The position numbers were made by a program, and so were the translations under genes. The notes beneath the pieces were generated by a model, which did not search any database, was not told the origin of the DNA, and worked only from the letters and a program-made list of their open reading frames with translations. Below, piece by piece: positions 33,001 to 42,909 of a stretch of 64,000 nucleotides of DNA (the stretch's first letter is position 1; every line of letters begins with the position of its first letter). Location: contig OZ004582.1 of the NCBI GenBank assembly GCA_963924555.1, forward strand, positions 7,254,001-7,318,000, given 5' to 3'. This stretch comes from Crambe crambe. Lineage: Eukaryota; Porifera; Demospongiae; Poecilosclerida; Crambeidae.

Positions 33001-34603
33001 ACAATACTCTCTTTACTCGAATTCTGATCATGGAGAGTTGGAATTATATCCAAATGGTCCTTGTCGTGATACTGGATTGGCTAAAGCAATTGTTAAAGTG
33101 ACATTTCTGCCATGTCCAAATGGGTTCAGGCAAAGCGATGAGGAGTGTGTTTGTGATAAACGACTGGAAAAATATGGTGCTCAGTGCATTATTGGGCAAG
33201 AAAATAATTTCATAAAAAGGAAGGAAACTGATACATTTTGGATGAGCTTGTTAAAGAGTGCAAATGATTCTTATCTAGGCCTGATCTTGTATCATTCTTG
33301 TCCAGTTGAATATTGCACTTCAAACACAGTTGATATACCTTTGGATAACCTAGACACCCAATGTGCCTCTCATCGTACTGGAGTGCTATGTGGACAGTGT
33401 AGTGATGACTATAGCCTCAAGCTTGGCAGTTCAAGATGTGCACAATGTTCAAATCACTATTTAGGTCTATTAATCCCATTTGCATTGGCTGGAATAGTCC
33501 TCATAACTTTCTTATCAGTTTTTAGGCTGACGGTTGCCTATGGAATAATCAACAGTTTGATACTCTATGCTAACATTGTACAAGTCAATAGAAGATTATT
33601 TTTCCCTACTGATTCTATAAATGTTCTGACAGTCTTCATAGCCTGGTTGAACCTTGACCTAGGAATAGAGACATGCTTTTTCAATGGACTCGATGCATAC
33701 ATACAAACTTGGCTTAAGTTTGTCTTTCCATTTTATATCTGGATCTTAATCAGTTTGATCATTCTCACCAGCAGATACTCAATGACAGTGTCTAAATTAA
33801 TAGGGACTAACCCCATTGCAGTCCTAGCTACACTCCTACTAATGTCATACAGCAGGATACTGCAGGTGATCATAGATGTATACACATTTGCTCGCTTGGA
33901 TTACCCTGATGGCAAAAAATTTGCATGGTGGAAAGATGGCAATGTTCCTTACTTATGCCCAAAGCATCTCTCTCTTGTAATATTCACTTCATTAGTCATA
34001 ATTTTCTTTTTTCTTCCTTACACTTTTCTCCTCTTACTTGGACCCTGTCTTTATCGTATCCCTGAAGGAAAGTGCAGTCGTTGGTTGAACAGGATCAAAC
34101 CACTACTGGATTCTTATTATGCCCCTTACAAGAAAAACACTCGCTACTGGACTGGATTTCTCTTGCTTATTCGCTGTGCTCTCTACATTGCAGTCACATT
34201 TTCAAAGAGCTGTGTTGCTGCTATAACGATAACTTTTAGTGGAATTTTGTTAACAACTTGGATCACTGGAAAGATATATAACAAAACATACATTAGTCTC
34301 ATTGAAGGATCGATATATATGAACCTCATTCTTTCGTCAGTTCTGTCTCTAACTCCTGCAAAAGGGACTGGACTGGTTTACACAGTTGGAATAGTGTTTG
34401 TCACTATGATCGGCATCATATTGTATCAGTTTCACCATCTGTACTTCAGAAAAGTAACTGGCCCAATGATGGAAAAGATATCCCATATCATATTCATAAA
34501 GAGAAAAGAAATAGTCAATGACGACATTATATCATCAATTACATCATCACAGAATGTTTCAGAAACTGTTATAGAATTGCGAGAACCTCTCCTGGAGAAT
34601 TAA
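30071..34603 (+). CDS. PBT family gene D: longest copy, 16 GGAIYC coils
   Basis: Single open exon of 1510 residues. The signal peptide and Cys pair are as in A and C. Some 16 GGAIYC coils occupy about residues 195-640, with further diverged coils to about 800. The first hydrophobic segment is at about residue 1131, followed by the same membrane region and the tail ELREPLLEN. The coil block RYSTM-NNS occurs twice (31150-31270 and 31490-31600) and RYSIIS twice in direct succession (31745-31900), which shows repeated in-frame expansion. The Cys-rich block keeps LCGQCSDDYSLKLGSSRCAQC. The cytosolic stretch is shorter than in A (IFIKRKEIVNDD). Its 3' flank recurs at 46154-46760. Confidence 0.85.
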   Translation: MEVTKLFLFIQILVLSTPIQSTNYVKSNNSSLHNCPGSCLTLDEFIDDSTRYFTTGSTFVFLPGNHSQQNALNISNISGMIWRGSDSRSNNMIILSSGSLQCYNVTNFTIEGLNFIGSTNVTIFVFIRSAILLSSLVFQSNTGNMAMTRRAVQLKRSNITIINTFFEGIRGGAVKATHHSTLTLIDTAFIGNEVPKSSGGAIYCAYSTINMTGNNSIYNNRAYWRGGAIYCKNSTISMTGNNFLNNNRAYWKGGAIYCRYSTLTMTGNNSINNNRATRWRGGAIYCRYSTITMTGNNSINNNHANSSGGAIYCYNSTITMTGNNSINNNRATRWRGGAIYCRYSTITMTGNNSINNNLAKLSGGAIYCRYSTMTMTGNNSINNNHANSSGGAIYCNNSIMTMTGSNSINNNRATRRRGGAIYCQNSTISMTGSNFINNNCAKSIGGAIYCRYSTISMTWNNSINNNLAKLSGGAIYCRYSTMTMTGNNSINNNHANSSGGAIYCNNSIMTMTGNNFLNNNHATRRRGGAIYCYNSTMTMTGSNFINNNRVTRRRGGAIYCRYSIISMTGHNSINNNRANSSGGAIYCRYSIISMTGHNSINNNRANSSGGAIYCYNSTMTMTGNNFLNNNHATRGGGAVRIWRGLLMITGIANFSHNEASTGGALCLSESHALINGTDTNFIKNNGENSTVTFNGSINYSNHQGGIVSRNSSIEFYNNSALTIGGAISSEGGTLSFRGSISFFSNKAQIDGGALYAFKTEVAFYGTANFSSNAAQSGGAMYFTSGATLFLASILNVSHNNATDYGGAIFHKDIVTPIQCKEKISEEDNCFLQFDSRTQQARIESYENSAGKGGNFLYGGLLDMCYLEGDYEIENSSYDYLMNEGYIRIVSQDNTSSNKEIESKPLRLCFCYNNSFNYDIDCNMKSIEIQRGQELNVSLVAIGQGQSILSTNITALGENIRLKHNQTFQNTSRQCSSLQYSLYSNSDHGELELYPNGPCRDTGLAKAIVKVTFLPCPNGFRQSDEECVCDKRLEKYGAQCIIGQENNFIKRKETDTFWMSLLKSANDSYLGLILYHSCPVEYCTSNTVDIPLDNLDTQCASHRTGVLCGQCSDDYSLKLGSSRCAQCSNHYLGLLIPFALAGIVLITFLSVFRLTVAYGIINSLILYANIVQVNRRLFFPTDSINVLTVFIAWLNLDLGIETCFFNGLDAYIQTWLKFVFPFYIWILISLIILTSRYSMTVSKLIGTNPIAVLATLLLMSYSRILQVIIDVYTFARLDYPDGKKFAWWKDGNVPYLCPKHLSLVIFTSLVIIFFFLPYTFLLLLGPCLYRIPEGKCSRWLNRIKPLLDSYYAPYKKNTRYWTGFLLLIRCALYIAVTFSKSCVAAITITFSGILLTTWITGKIYNKTYISLIEGSIYMNLILSSVLSLTPAKGTGLVYTVGIVFVTMIGIILYQFHHLYFRKVTGPMMEKISHIIFIKRKEIVNDDIISSITSSQNVSETVIELREPLLEN

Positions 34604-35250
34604 TGCATTATTACCACACTATGTTATTTCTTGTCTTTTTGTTTGGTTGTTATTTAATGTGTTTAGCTAGCTACACTAATTAGCATGTATGCAGCTCATA
34701 CCTTTTTTTTTATTATTGATGCTTTCATAAGATAGTTGTTCATAATTATATGCATAATGACTAGGTATCTTGAGTATGTAAGTTAACAAGAATGTTTTCA
34801 GTCGAATTTCATAATTAGGTTGTATGACTAACTTGGGAAAATGGGAGTAAAGTTTGTGATTGAGGTGAAAGAGTTTTGGTTTTTTCAAAATATTGGCCAA
34901 AGAAATCCTTCTCATTCACCATGGTTCCTACTGTGAAGGGATTATAGCTGTAGCTAGAAGGTTTAACTTGTAAAAATCAAAATCTAGCTATTTGGCTTAA
35001 GACTTGAAAATTCTTGCTTGAAGTCTAGTAATGAAGGTTTATGCGTGTTATCTACTCCATGTCTACTATGTATCACTATATTTTGTTTTTTGTTTTTTAT
35101 CATTCAACCTGTTAGCTATCTAGCATGCAGTAGCTAACTAGAGAAGGTAAAATTGGTAATAACTAGCTCGTTGGTGCCTTGACTGCTTGATCACATCCTG
35201 ACCGCTTGACCACATCCTGACCCCAGTCAATGGTGTTCTATTATGACTAT
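34604..35250. other. 3' flank of gene D
   Basis: AT-rich DNA with no gene seen. 34604-35150 matches 46160-46760, so this flank was duplicated. It contains many CTAGCTAGC-type short palindromes, as do other gaps in the window. Confidence 0.6.
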
Positions 35251-35260
35251 AGGAGTGACA

Positions 35261-35862
35261 GTAGTCTGGCATAGCGGACCCTTTACCTTCTTTATCTGGT
35301 GGGTAGGGGATGGGAAAGGGTCTGGAGTCACTAGCATCAACTACAGTACTTGTGCCAGTGGAATGTTTGATGATGCAATATTGAGTCACGGAAAAGGTAC
35401 TACATAGGGCTAAGTCTCCATGATGGAAACAGCTAGTAAATTTTAATCTGGTACTACTACTTCAGCTCTACCTCGGCACCAATTCTTAAAGGCAGAGCTG
35501 TTTGACTGCTGGAGCCATGCACCTCAGAACCAAGCACTACCAGTATGTACCAACAGCTTTTCTTTACCACAACTTTTCCAGATGTACTACCAGGACTAGA
35601 GTTTGCCGAAATTAATATCAAGTTATTTGACACACCCAGACACCTGCCAATATTGCAACAAGGAACAGTAGTAAGTCAATATTTTCAAAGTTGAGCCAAC
35701 ACAGCTGAAGATTTTGACATCACTGATAACGGAATGCACTAATTAATCCAGAAACAGCGGTGGCACAAGTAGTTGATGCTAGTGACTCCAGACCCTTTCC
35801 CTCCCTTCCCCACCCACCCACCAGATAAAGAAGGTGAAGGGTCCACTATGCCAGACTAGAGT
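35261..35862. mobile_element. Inverted-repeat segment, possible non-autonomous element
   Basis: The left arm 35261-35360 (AGTCTGGCATAGCGGACCC, TTCTTTATCTGGTGGG, GGAGTCACTAGCATCAACTAC) is the reverse complement of 35757-35862 over about 100 bp, with indels in the purine-rich middle. About 400 bp of unrecognised DNA lie between. I found no clear target-site duplication. Confidence 0.55.
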
Positions 35863-36149
35863 GACACCCTCTTGAGCTATTTAAGTACCTTCCAATAATG
35901 TGGCAACATCCTTTGTAACATCTTCTGTTTTCAGAATATCAACAATCATTAAAAATGTACTTGGTTTCACCATCACAGAGTCTTGCAGCTGCCTCACAAC
36001 ACGCCACCTCCTCTGAACTTCAGACAGTGACTGGTTTGTCACCATTTCCATCATATCCTCGTCAATGATCTCAGTAGAATACAGTCGCTCTGGTATTGAA
36101 CCTCTTAGGATAGCGTGGCTCAGTCTCAGAAAGTATTTCTTAATAGCTT

Positions 36150-36556
36150 CAGTGGAGTAGGAATAGGAAATTTATTGGGGGGGGGGGGGGGGGCAGGAAC
36201 AATAAGTTAATCACAGTAATAATTATGATAGCAACAAAATCTAAAAATGTCTATAGTAATCAATCCTTCAGTCATTACATTGAATATAATTCTTTGGCAA
36301 TATCACATGAATTAAGATTTTTGGTTTTTCAGCGATTAGATAACAGTCAGCAAGCAGCAGTGAAATTGCTGACATCACACTGCAATGACAGTCATGCAGT
36401 AATTGCTTGGTGCTTGGTCCTTGGTGCTATATTATTACTTTCAATATACTCAAGTTAGCTATTCATATTATTATTGGGGGGGGGGGGGGGGCAGTGCCCC
36501 TCCATCTGTAGTATTGGGGGGCAGTGGCCCCCTGCCCCCCTACTCCTACGCCACTG
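36150..36556. mobile_element. 407-bp non-autonomous DNA transposon (MITE) with 5-bp target duplication
   Basis: The left end CAGTGGAGTAGGAATAGG and right end (reverse complement CAGTGGCGTAGGAGTAGG) match at 16 of 18 bases. The flanks are AGCTT at 36145-36149 and AGCTT at 36557-36561. The interior holds two G-runs (36177-36193, 36477-36491) and no transposase. The superfamily was not assigned. Confidence 0.75.
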
Positions 36557-36689
36557 AGCTTTGTGGTTGTGGGCCAAATCTCCATTTACTTCAGCCATTG
36601 CTAGCTCCGCCCCCTTCCCCTCAGAGCTAGCTAGCTGAGCCAGCTCTACGAGGCTACGCTCTACTTCGACAAGATCTCGGCGATAATAT

Positions 36690-36960
36690 CAGTAGCGGAT
36701 CCAGGGGGTGGGGTTTCTTAGGTTTCTGGAAACTGGTCAAAGTTCATTGAGCAGGGGCAGAAACACCACAACAAAAGTCAGGGGGCTGGTGGCACATACC
36801 ACAATGTACTAATAACACATAATTATCAACTGTCAAAAAGTGGGCATCAAGCAAAAAGTGGGGGGGCTAGAGCCCCCCCCCCCCCCCCAGTATCTCTGCG
36901 CCCACGCACGGGCAAGCTACGGGGGGGGGGGGGGGGGGGGGAAGAGGGTGTGGTTAATCA
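36690..36960. repeat. G/C-run-rich repeat debris
   Basis: Contains AGTAGCGGATCCAGGGGG (a terminal sequence I recall from many invertebrate DNA elements), a C-run near 36872-36888 and a G-run near 36920-36941. No matching right end was identified. Run lengths may be unreliable. Confidence 0.4.
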
Positions 36961-37039
36961 GAAGTAGGTGTGGTTCGCACGCGCGCTTACGCGGACAGTA
37001 TATATTTATCACTAGCACTAATTTGCTAAGAAACTTCCG

Positions 37040-37652
37040 CCCCTGAATATTCAGAGGGTATAGCCCTAAAGGTTTCTCCAGCTGCTGATCGGGTAAGTAA
37101 TGCGTGCGAAGCGACGTACATGTTGTACAGCGTGGTCAGGGGTATGTATTCATCATGGGTTTCAAGGAAAGTACACTGCTGGATCTGGACTGAACTAGCT
37201 TGCAGTGCTAAGGTTCGGTAAAAGTCCTAGTTTCCCCTCTCCAGGCCAAGTAGATAAGGACAAGCATGTGCATGTGTCTTTGCATGTAGTCTTGCACACC
37301 AGCCCCGCCCAGAAAAAAATTGGGAGGATCTGCATGGTGACTTACATAATTCCCTTTATGCAACAATGCATGTCACCAGATTCTGGAGGGGAGGGCTCAA
37401 CAATAGCTAGACAGGTCACCAGACCCTTTCCCAAGCAGGGCTGGCACGTACCCACCATATAAATTATGCACACCTACCTGGTACTGGGCCCAGGCATAAA
37501 AGGCTATCAGTGATCATAGTCATAGAACTAGCTATGTGGACTATCTGAGTCCCAAACACCCTGTCCAATCGAATCCCAAATGCCCTCCATACTGTCAGAA
37601 TGAGTCCCAAATTACCAGTGTGCTCCATTTTGTCATTGTTTTTATGTTACAG
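37040..37652 (+). other. Candidate 5' UTR exon and intron of the Slo channel gene
   Basis: GCTGATCGG ends a possible non-coding exon at 37092, followed by a strong donor GTAAGTAA. An acceptor TTATGTTACAG ends at 37652, 29 bases before the ATG at 37682. I see no other gene between 36960 and 37650. The exon start is unknown. Confidence 0.4.
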
Positions 37653-37681
37653 AGAAAACACTGAAAGTGATAGTAGTGACG

Positions 37682-40600
37682 ATGGAATCCACAGAGATAA
37701 CAGTTTCAGAGGAGAACCTGACCAATGCCACATGTGATGGTCTAGGTGAAGCCTCATTTGTCGTACTGCTCTCCCTAGCAGTCTTGTACTTCAGTGGCCT
37801 GATCATCTGTGGCACCATTTATTTCGTATACTTCTTGCGTATGCTGAGAGTGAAGTCCACACAAGTCCACACGAGCACCAATACTATAACCAAGTATGTC
37901 AAACTCTTTCGTGGCTACTTGCGGCAGCTCAAATCTGGCGACACCATTTTTGGAAAGATTGTCATCTCCGCGTCCTTCCTGCTCAACTTGGCGTACATTT
38001 GCCTGGCCATCTACCGCTCCCTGCCTCCGAAGAATGTCGAAGAATGCATCAGCATCACAGATCCGGCTATCTTAGTGGAATTGGTAATCGTCATTTGGCT
38101 GCTGCTTTTCTTTCTGATACGCCTGCTAGCCACTAACAACATACTTCTCTACTGGATGACCCCACACAGTATAGTTGACATACTGACTCTCCCCCACATA
38201 TTCATCACCCTCGCTCTCGGAGTGGACTACATAGGCCTGCGTGCCTTGCGTTTCGTCTGGCTGACGCAGATCACTCTAGTGATGCAGTTTGCCCGTCTAA
38301 TCCGCTCACAGAACATGCTGGACATCTTGAACTTGATGGTCTACTTCGTCATCTTGTGGCTCACGAGTTCTGGCATCCTGTACGTGATTGAAGCCGAAGG
38401 TGACTTTTGGAGTGACATCTTTAACGGCTCGACAGAGTCTGTGCTGGTGTACGTCTACCTGACCATGGTCACCATATCCACAGTGGGCTACGGAGACGTC
38501 TCACCCGTGACTGCTACGGGGAGAGCCTTCATGATTGTCTTCATCATTGCGGGCCTGGCCTTCTTCGCCGCCATCTTGCCCACACTGGTGGATGTCGTGG
38601 TGGGATACTATGCCAGGACGGAGTATGCAAAGTTCGACACCTCTCGCGTGCCGAGGCACGTGATCGTCTGTGGACACATCACGGCCACTTCAGCTGACGA
38701 CTTCTTGAAAGATTTCCTGCATCCCATCCGAGGCGACAAGCAGACACACATTCTCTTCCTGCACCCGAAACGGCCAGACCCAGAACTCAAAGACGTGCTC
38801 CGTACCCACTACACCAGAGTCCAGTTCCTTCTGGGCTCGGCCCTAGATGCACGTAAGCTTCACACGGCAAAGATACTCTCGTCCATGGCCGTTTTCATAC
38901 TAGCCGATAAGCTCACCAACGACCCCAAGGATGAGGACCATGCAAACATGCTCAGGGCGGTCTCCATCAAGAACACGACCACTAGAGTTCCCATTATCAT
39001 CCAGCTCGTCCACAGCTTCAGCAAGCGCAAGGTCATTGAAATTGACGGGTGGGTGGTTGGCCGTGATATCGCCATATGCCTCAACCAGCTGAAGTTGGGT
39101 GTCCTTGCTCAGAGCTGTCTGTGTCCTCGCTTCTCGACTCTGCTGTCGAACCTCTTCTACATCGCTGTCGACGACAACAGGCAGAGATTTAGGGGAAGCG
39201 ACAAGTGGAAGGGACACTACTTTAGGGGACTGGCCAACGAAATCTACTCCGGCCCGTTCTCAGCATATTTTGATGGTAAAACTTTCCATGAGGCTGCCAA
39301 GATCTGCTTCAACAAGCTCAATCTGGTTCTGCTGGCTCTGGATCACAACAATGATGAGGAACGCCGTTTTTATGTGAATCCTTCAAAGATGTCTCATCCC
39401 GAACTGAGAATCCAGTCCCGGACAATGCTAGGATACTTTATGGCTCACGATCAGCATCGTGTATATCACGCCAGCATCTACTGTGAATGCTGCGCAGACA
39501 ACAAGCATGTAGCGGGGACAAATTTCGGACGAGAGTTCAGGATTCAATTTAATGCCAACAGGAAGGCTTTGGAGAGGCCGCTCGAGAGACCTCTGACCTT
39601 TTTGGACCTGAAACGTGTCACTAGCATCCCAACGTCAGGTGAAGGCAGTGTCAATAGTGCTTTGCGTATTGATGTGTCTGCAAATGAAGATCCTTCAAGT
39701 GATCATAAATCTCTTCTAAGAGGCCAGAATAAAACTGGCAGTGATGAACTTGAATCAGTAGCAGACAATATTACTCCTGCTAATGAAAATGACCACAAAA
39801 TCCTACCTCATGGAACATCCTTGGAAACTGATGATGAGGATGATGGAGGTGATGACAATGAAGATGAACTGCAGGAAGGAGGGGAGTTTCATGTCCACGT
39901 CTGTTTGCCTGTTTCACTGGAGGAAAGCACCCTCAACCCAAACCTTCTCTCCATCAGCAGCAACACGAGCCTCAGGGTAACAGCGAAGACCATCAGAGGT
40001 CACATCGTTCTCTGCTTGTTTGCGAATGCCAAATCACCTCTTCTCGGACTACAGAATTTCCTGAAGCCTCTGAGGAACAAGCATCTCTCACTGGATAGCA
40101 TCAAGCCCGTTGTCATCATCTGTGAGAGGGACTTCATTGAAAAGGAGTGGCCTATCATCTGCAAATTCCCCAAAGTGTATGTTGTCACTGGCTCTCCATT
40201 ACTGTGGACCAACCTCAGAGCTGCAAGGGTGTCCAAATGTAGTGCATGCGTGGTTTTGACAGCCCTGCCGAATTCTTCGTACCACGATCCTGCCATAAAC
40301 GATAAAGAAGTGATTTTATGCAGCCTCAGCATCAAGAAAAGGCTCAAGAAACTCAACAAGAAGGTTTTGATCGTCACTGATCTTCGTCACGAGTCCAACG
40401 TCCAGTTTCTTGACTTTGGGGATGAAGACGCACCAGATGAGAGGATTTACAAGGCTGAGCCTTTTGCCTGTGGTGAGGCCTTCTCTGTCTCCATGTTTGA
40501 CTCAGTCACCAGTGCTGCATTTCATGGCCCTGGGTCACTGTACTTTGCAGAAGATCTCATACACTCTACAGGAGTTAAGAGTGTATGTCAAGTTATTTCA

Positions 40601-40798
40601 AGTCCCATCCTTGGGACAAACTTCTCTGGTAAGACTTACAGCGAGTTCTACAACGCCCAACTGCTGAAGAGTAACATCTGTATGGGCATTTCTCGAAAGC
40701 TCCCCTCCAGCAGTTCTCAAAGCTACGTCATTGCTCACCCTAGTCCCAACTTAGTCTTGGACGATTCTGATTTTGTTTTCATACTTACTGAGATTTAA
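37682..40798 (+). CDS. Slo1/BK-type large-conductance potassium channel, intronless coding region
   Basis: 1038 residues in one exon. An outward N-terminus leads to an S0 segment (about 27-50), as in Slo1. S1-S4 follow, with S4 reading RALRFVWLTQITLV. The S5-pore-S6 module has the potassium filter STVGYGDVSP at about residues 270-280. RCK1 starts at HVIVCGHITATSADDFLKDF and is about 300 residues long. A variable acidic linker (about 660-745, DDEDDGGDDNEDE) precedes RCK2. The calcium-bowl segment is NVQFLDFGDEDAPDERIY at about 905-922. By position it keeps the side chains equivalent to human D895 and D897. In RCK1 the equivalents of D367 and M513 appear to be Ile and Leu. Slo1 channels open with voltage and calcium. 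The ATG at 37682 is the first in frame after a candidate acceptor. It is more GC-rich than the surrounding array. A poly(A) candidate AATAAA lies at 41363. Confidence 0.9.
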   Translation: MESTEITVSEENLTNATCDGLGEASFVVLLSLAVLYFSGLIICGTIYFVYFLRMLRVKSTQVHTSTNTITKYVKLFRGYLRQLKSGDTIFGKIVISASFLLNLAYICLAIYRSLPPKNVEECISITDPAILVELVIVIWLLLFFLIRLLATNNILLYWMTPHSIVDILTLPHIFITLALGVDYIGLRALRFVWLTQITLVMQFARLIRSQNMLDILNLMVYFVILWLTSSGILYVIEAEGDFWSDIFNGSTESVLVYVYLTMVTISTVGYGDVSPVTATGRAFMIVFIIAGLAFFAAILPTLVDVVVGYYARTEYAKFDTSRVPRHVIVCGHITATSADDFLKDFLHPIRGDKQTHILFLHPKRPDPELKDVLRTHYTRVQFLLGSALDARKLHTAKILSSMAVFILADKLTNDPKDEDHANMLRAVSIKNTTTRVPIIIQLVHSFSKRKVIEIDGWVVGRDIAICLNQLKLGVLAQSCLCPRFSTLLSNLFYIAVDDNRQRFRGSDKWKGHYFRGLANEIYSGPFSAYFDGKTFHEAAKICFNKLNLVLLALDHNNDEERRFYVNPSKMSHPELRIQSRTMLGYFMAHDQHRVYHASIYCECCADNKHVAGTNFGREFRIQFNANRKALERPLERPLTFLDLKRVTSIPTSGEGSVNSALRIDVSANEDPSSDHKSLLRGQNKTGSDELESVADNITPANENDHKILPHGTSLETDDEDDGGDDNEDELQEGGEFHVHVCLPVSLEESTLNPNLLSISSNTSLRVTAKTIRGHIVLCLFANAKSPLLGLQNFLKPLRNKHLSLDSIKPVVIICERDFIEKEWPIICKFPKVYVVTGSPLLWTNLRAARVSKCSACVVLTALPNSSYHDPAINDKEVILCSLSIKKRLKKLNKKVLIVTDLRHESNVQFLDFGDEDAPDERIYKAEPFACGEAFSVSMFDSVTSAAFHGPGSLYFAEDLIHSTGVKSVCQVISSPILGTNFSGKTYSEFYNAQLLKSNICMGISRKLPSSSSQSYVIAHPSPNLVLDDSDFVFILTEI

Positions 40799-40816
40799 TT
40801 AGCTACTATAGTTGTA

Positions 40817-40844
40817 GTTATTATTATTATTATTATTATTATTA

Positions 40845-40933
<89 letters not shown>

Positions 40934-40934
40934 G
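40817..40934. repeat. (TTA)n microsatellite
   Basis: Near-perfect trinucleotide repeat of about 39 units starting only some 18 bases after the Slo stop codon, hence probably transcribed in its 3' UTR. Confidence 0.95.
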
Positions 40935-42900
40935 CTATTATTATTTACTTACTTACTGAGCTGAGGTTTTACCTTTCACCTTTTAAATTATATACCCCTT
41001 AATTATTACAGTTTTGTGAGAAAAAATAATAGACTACCTTAAATTAAGGGTGATGAGATGGACCATGACAACCAAAATCTACTATAGTTAAGAATGTAAT
41101 CTAGACAGCCAAAATAATGGCTTACTACAGACCACTAAATAGTCTGCAGGCTTCTAGACACAAGCCTGCTCTAGTGGAAGGTGGGAACAGAAAAAAGATA
41201 TTCCAGGTCTCAAATTTTGCATGTAGCCAAGACTAATCGATTCTTAAAGAATCACACAAGGAAATTTCTTTAACTAAAGCATATAACTAAAAAGGCTTTA
41301 TGTACTTTCTAGATAATATTATTGTCCTGAGAATGACCACAGCAAAAATCATGCATATGTCCAATAAAGCAATATAGTGAGAAATTGTTTGTTGGTTAGG
41401 TTTATCTGTTCTATGCAGTAGGCATTTAGAGGTCCAGGGAACTGCTATTTGCTCACACTAGAAATCTGGACCAGTTCAGACTGGTCTGGACTACCTCATG
41501 AGGTGGTCCAGTATTTTGTGGATCGGTTCCAGTTCCAAGACTGTTTACACTACAGCTAGAACTGTTCCAAAACCGGTTCTGAGCTCTGGTGTAAATGGGC
41601 TGTAACTTTGAAACATTCACAGTCTTTGAATTTCAATTTCTAGCATCAAAGTGGTCCTGCTCCCTTAGGTAGTAAATCTCACTAGACTTGCCACACCCAC
41701 CCCTTATATTTCAAGCCTGCCCACACCCCATGCAAAGAGCCTGCAAGACGAGGCTAGCAGGTTAGCATGCTCAGCTGATCATGATCGGTATATTAAAGTA
41801 TACTAATGCAATTGATTTTGACTAAACTATACCTTCAGTTTTATTAAACCACACCTCTGGTTTCATGCAGCATTACGTAGCTATCATCATGATCCAGAAA
41901 CTGGCCACGATCGAATGCTTGATCCTTCATCTTCAGGAAATAAGCCCACAAATAGTGAATGATTCTCATGATTAAGTATTCAGCGACTTCTCACTAGGCA
42001 TCATGGTTAATCGAATTAGCTAATTAAGTCTCATGCATGCAATCAGTACCATAATTTGCCATTCCCAATTATGGGACACTAGCCAGATAATTATGAACTT
42101 ATTCGGACTGTTCTCAGCATTAATTGGTGCAGGAGCTACACCAAGGAAACATATTTTCTTACTAAACAAGTCAAGCGACCATGCATTTGTAAACTTATGC
42201 TGAAACAAAGAGTTAAGTCAGCATTGAGCTTTTCACCGCTGTACAGTACTGCATGTATGTCAGAAGAGACAACCTGCATGCCAAGTAAGCCCAGAATATA
42301 CTCCAGTGCAAGTCAATGACATAGGAGTGGGCATGCCACATCTTGATTGCACTCCATCGATCCAAGCTGCTTCCCCAATTGCAATCTAGCATTATAATTA
42401 TGGTTGAATGCTCAAAGTATAGAAGTGTGTGTGGTGGTTCCATCTGCTCTTCAACCTGAAGTCAAATGGACATGACATGTAAAGACTTAATAGCAACATT
42501 TACAAGGGGTCCAAATTTTATGCAGTGGACCCCAAAAAATTTCAGGGGAGTTGAATGACTTGGACTGGGGGTCCAAATACTTTTATCTTCGTGACAGTGA
42601 TGTAGGAGAGGGGGGGGGGGGGGCAAATGCCCCAGCCTCCCAACTAAATTTCGAGTTAGTTCCTAAAGTACATTTTGGCATACACAGAATAATGTTCTTG
42701 CCCCCCCCCCCCCCCCCCCCTTTTTCAAGACCTTCTTACACCACGTGTTGTAACTCTTATTAGCTATACCATACGCTCACGCATGCACAATAGTAACTGA
42801 GTAAAGTGATTTTCTGCAACAAAACTAGTGAAAATGCCACTTACAGCTCCATCATTGAAACTACCGGTTGTATAGCTTCCTAGGCACATATTTTCTTGCA
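40935..42900. other. Intergenic DNA with no gene seen
   Basis: AT-rich sequence downstream of the Slo gene. Holds a candidate poly(A) signal (41363), a G-run near 42610-42622 and a C-run near 42702-42720. Short open frames look random. Confidence 0.5.
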
Positions 42901-42909
42901 CTATATAGC

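Noticed and set aside
35138..35389. 83-codon minus-strand frame
   Set aside because: Overlaps the left arm of the inverted-repeat segment and has no recognisable motif.
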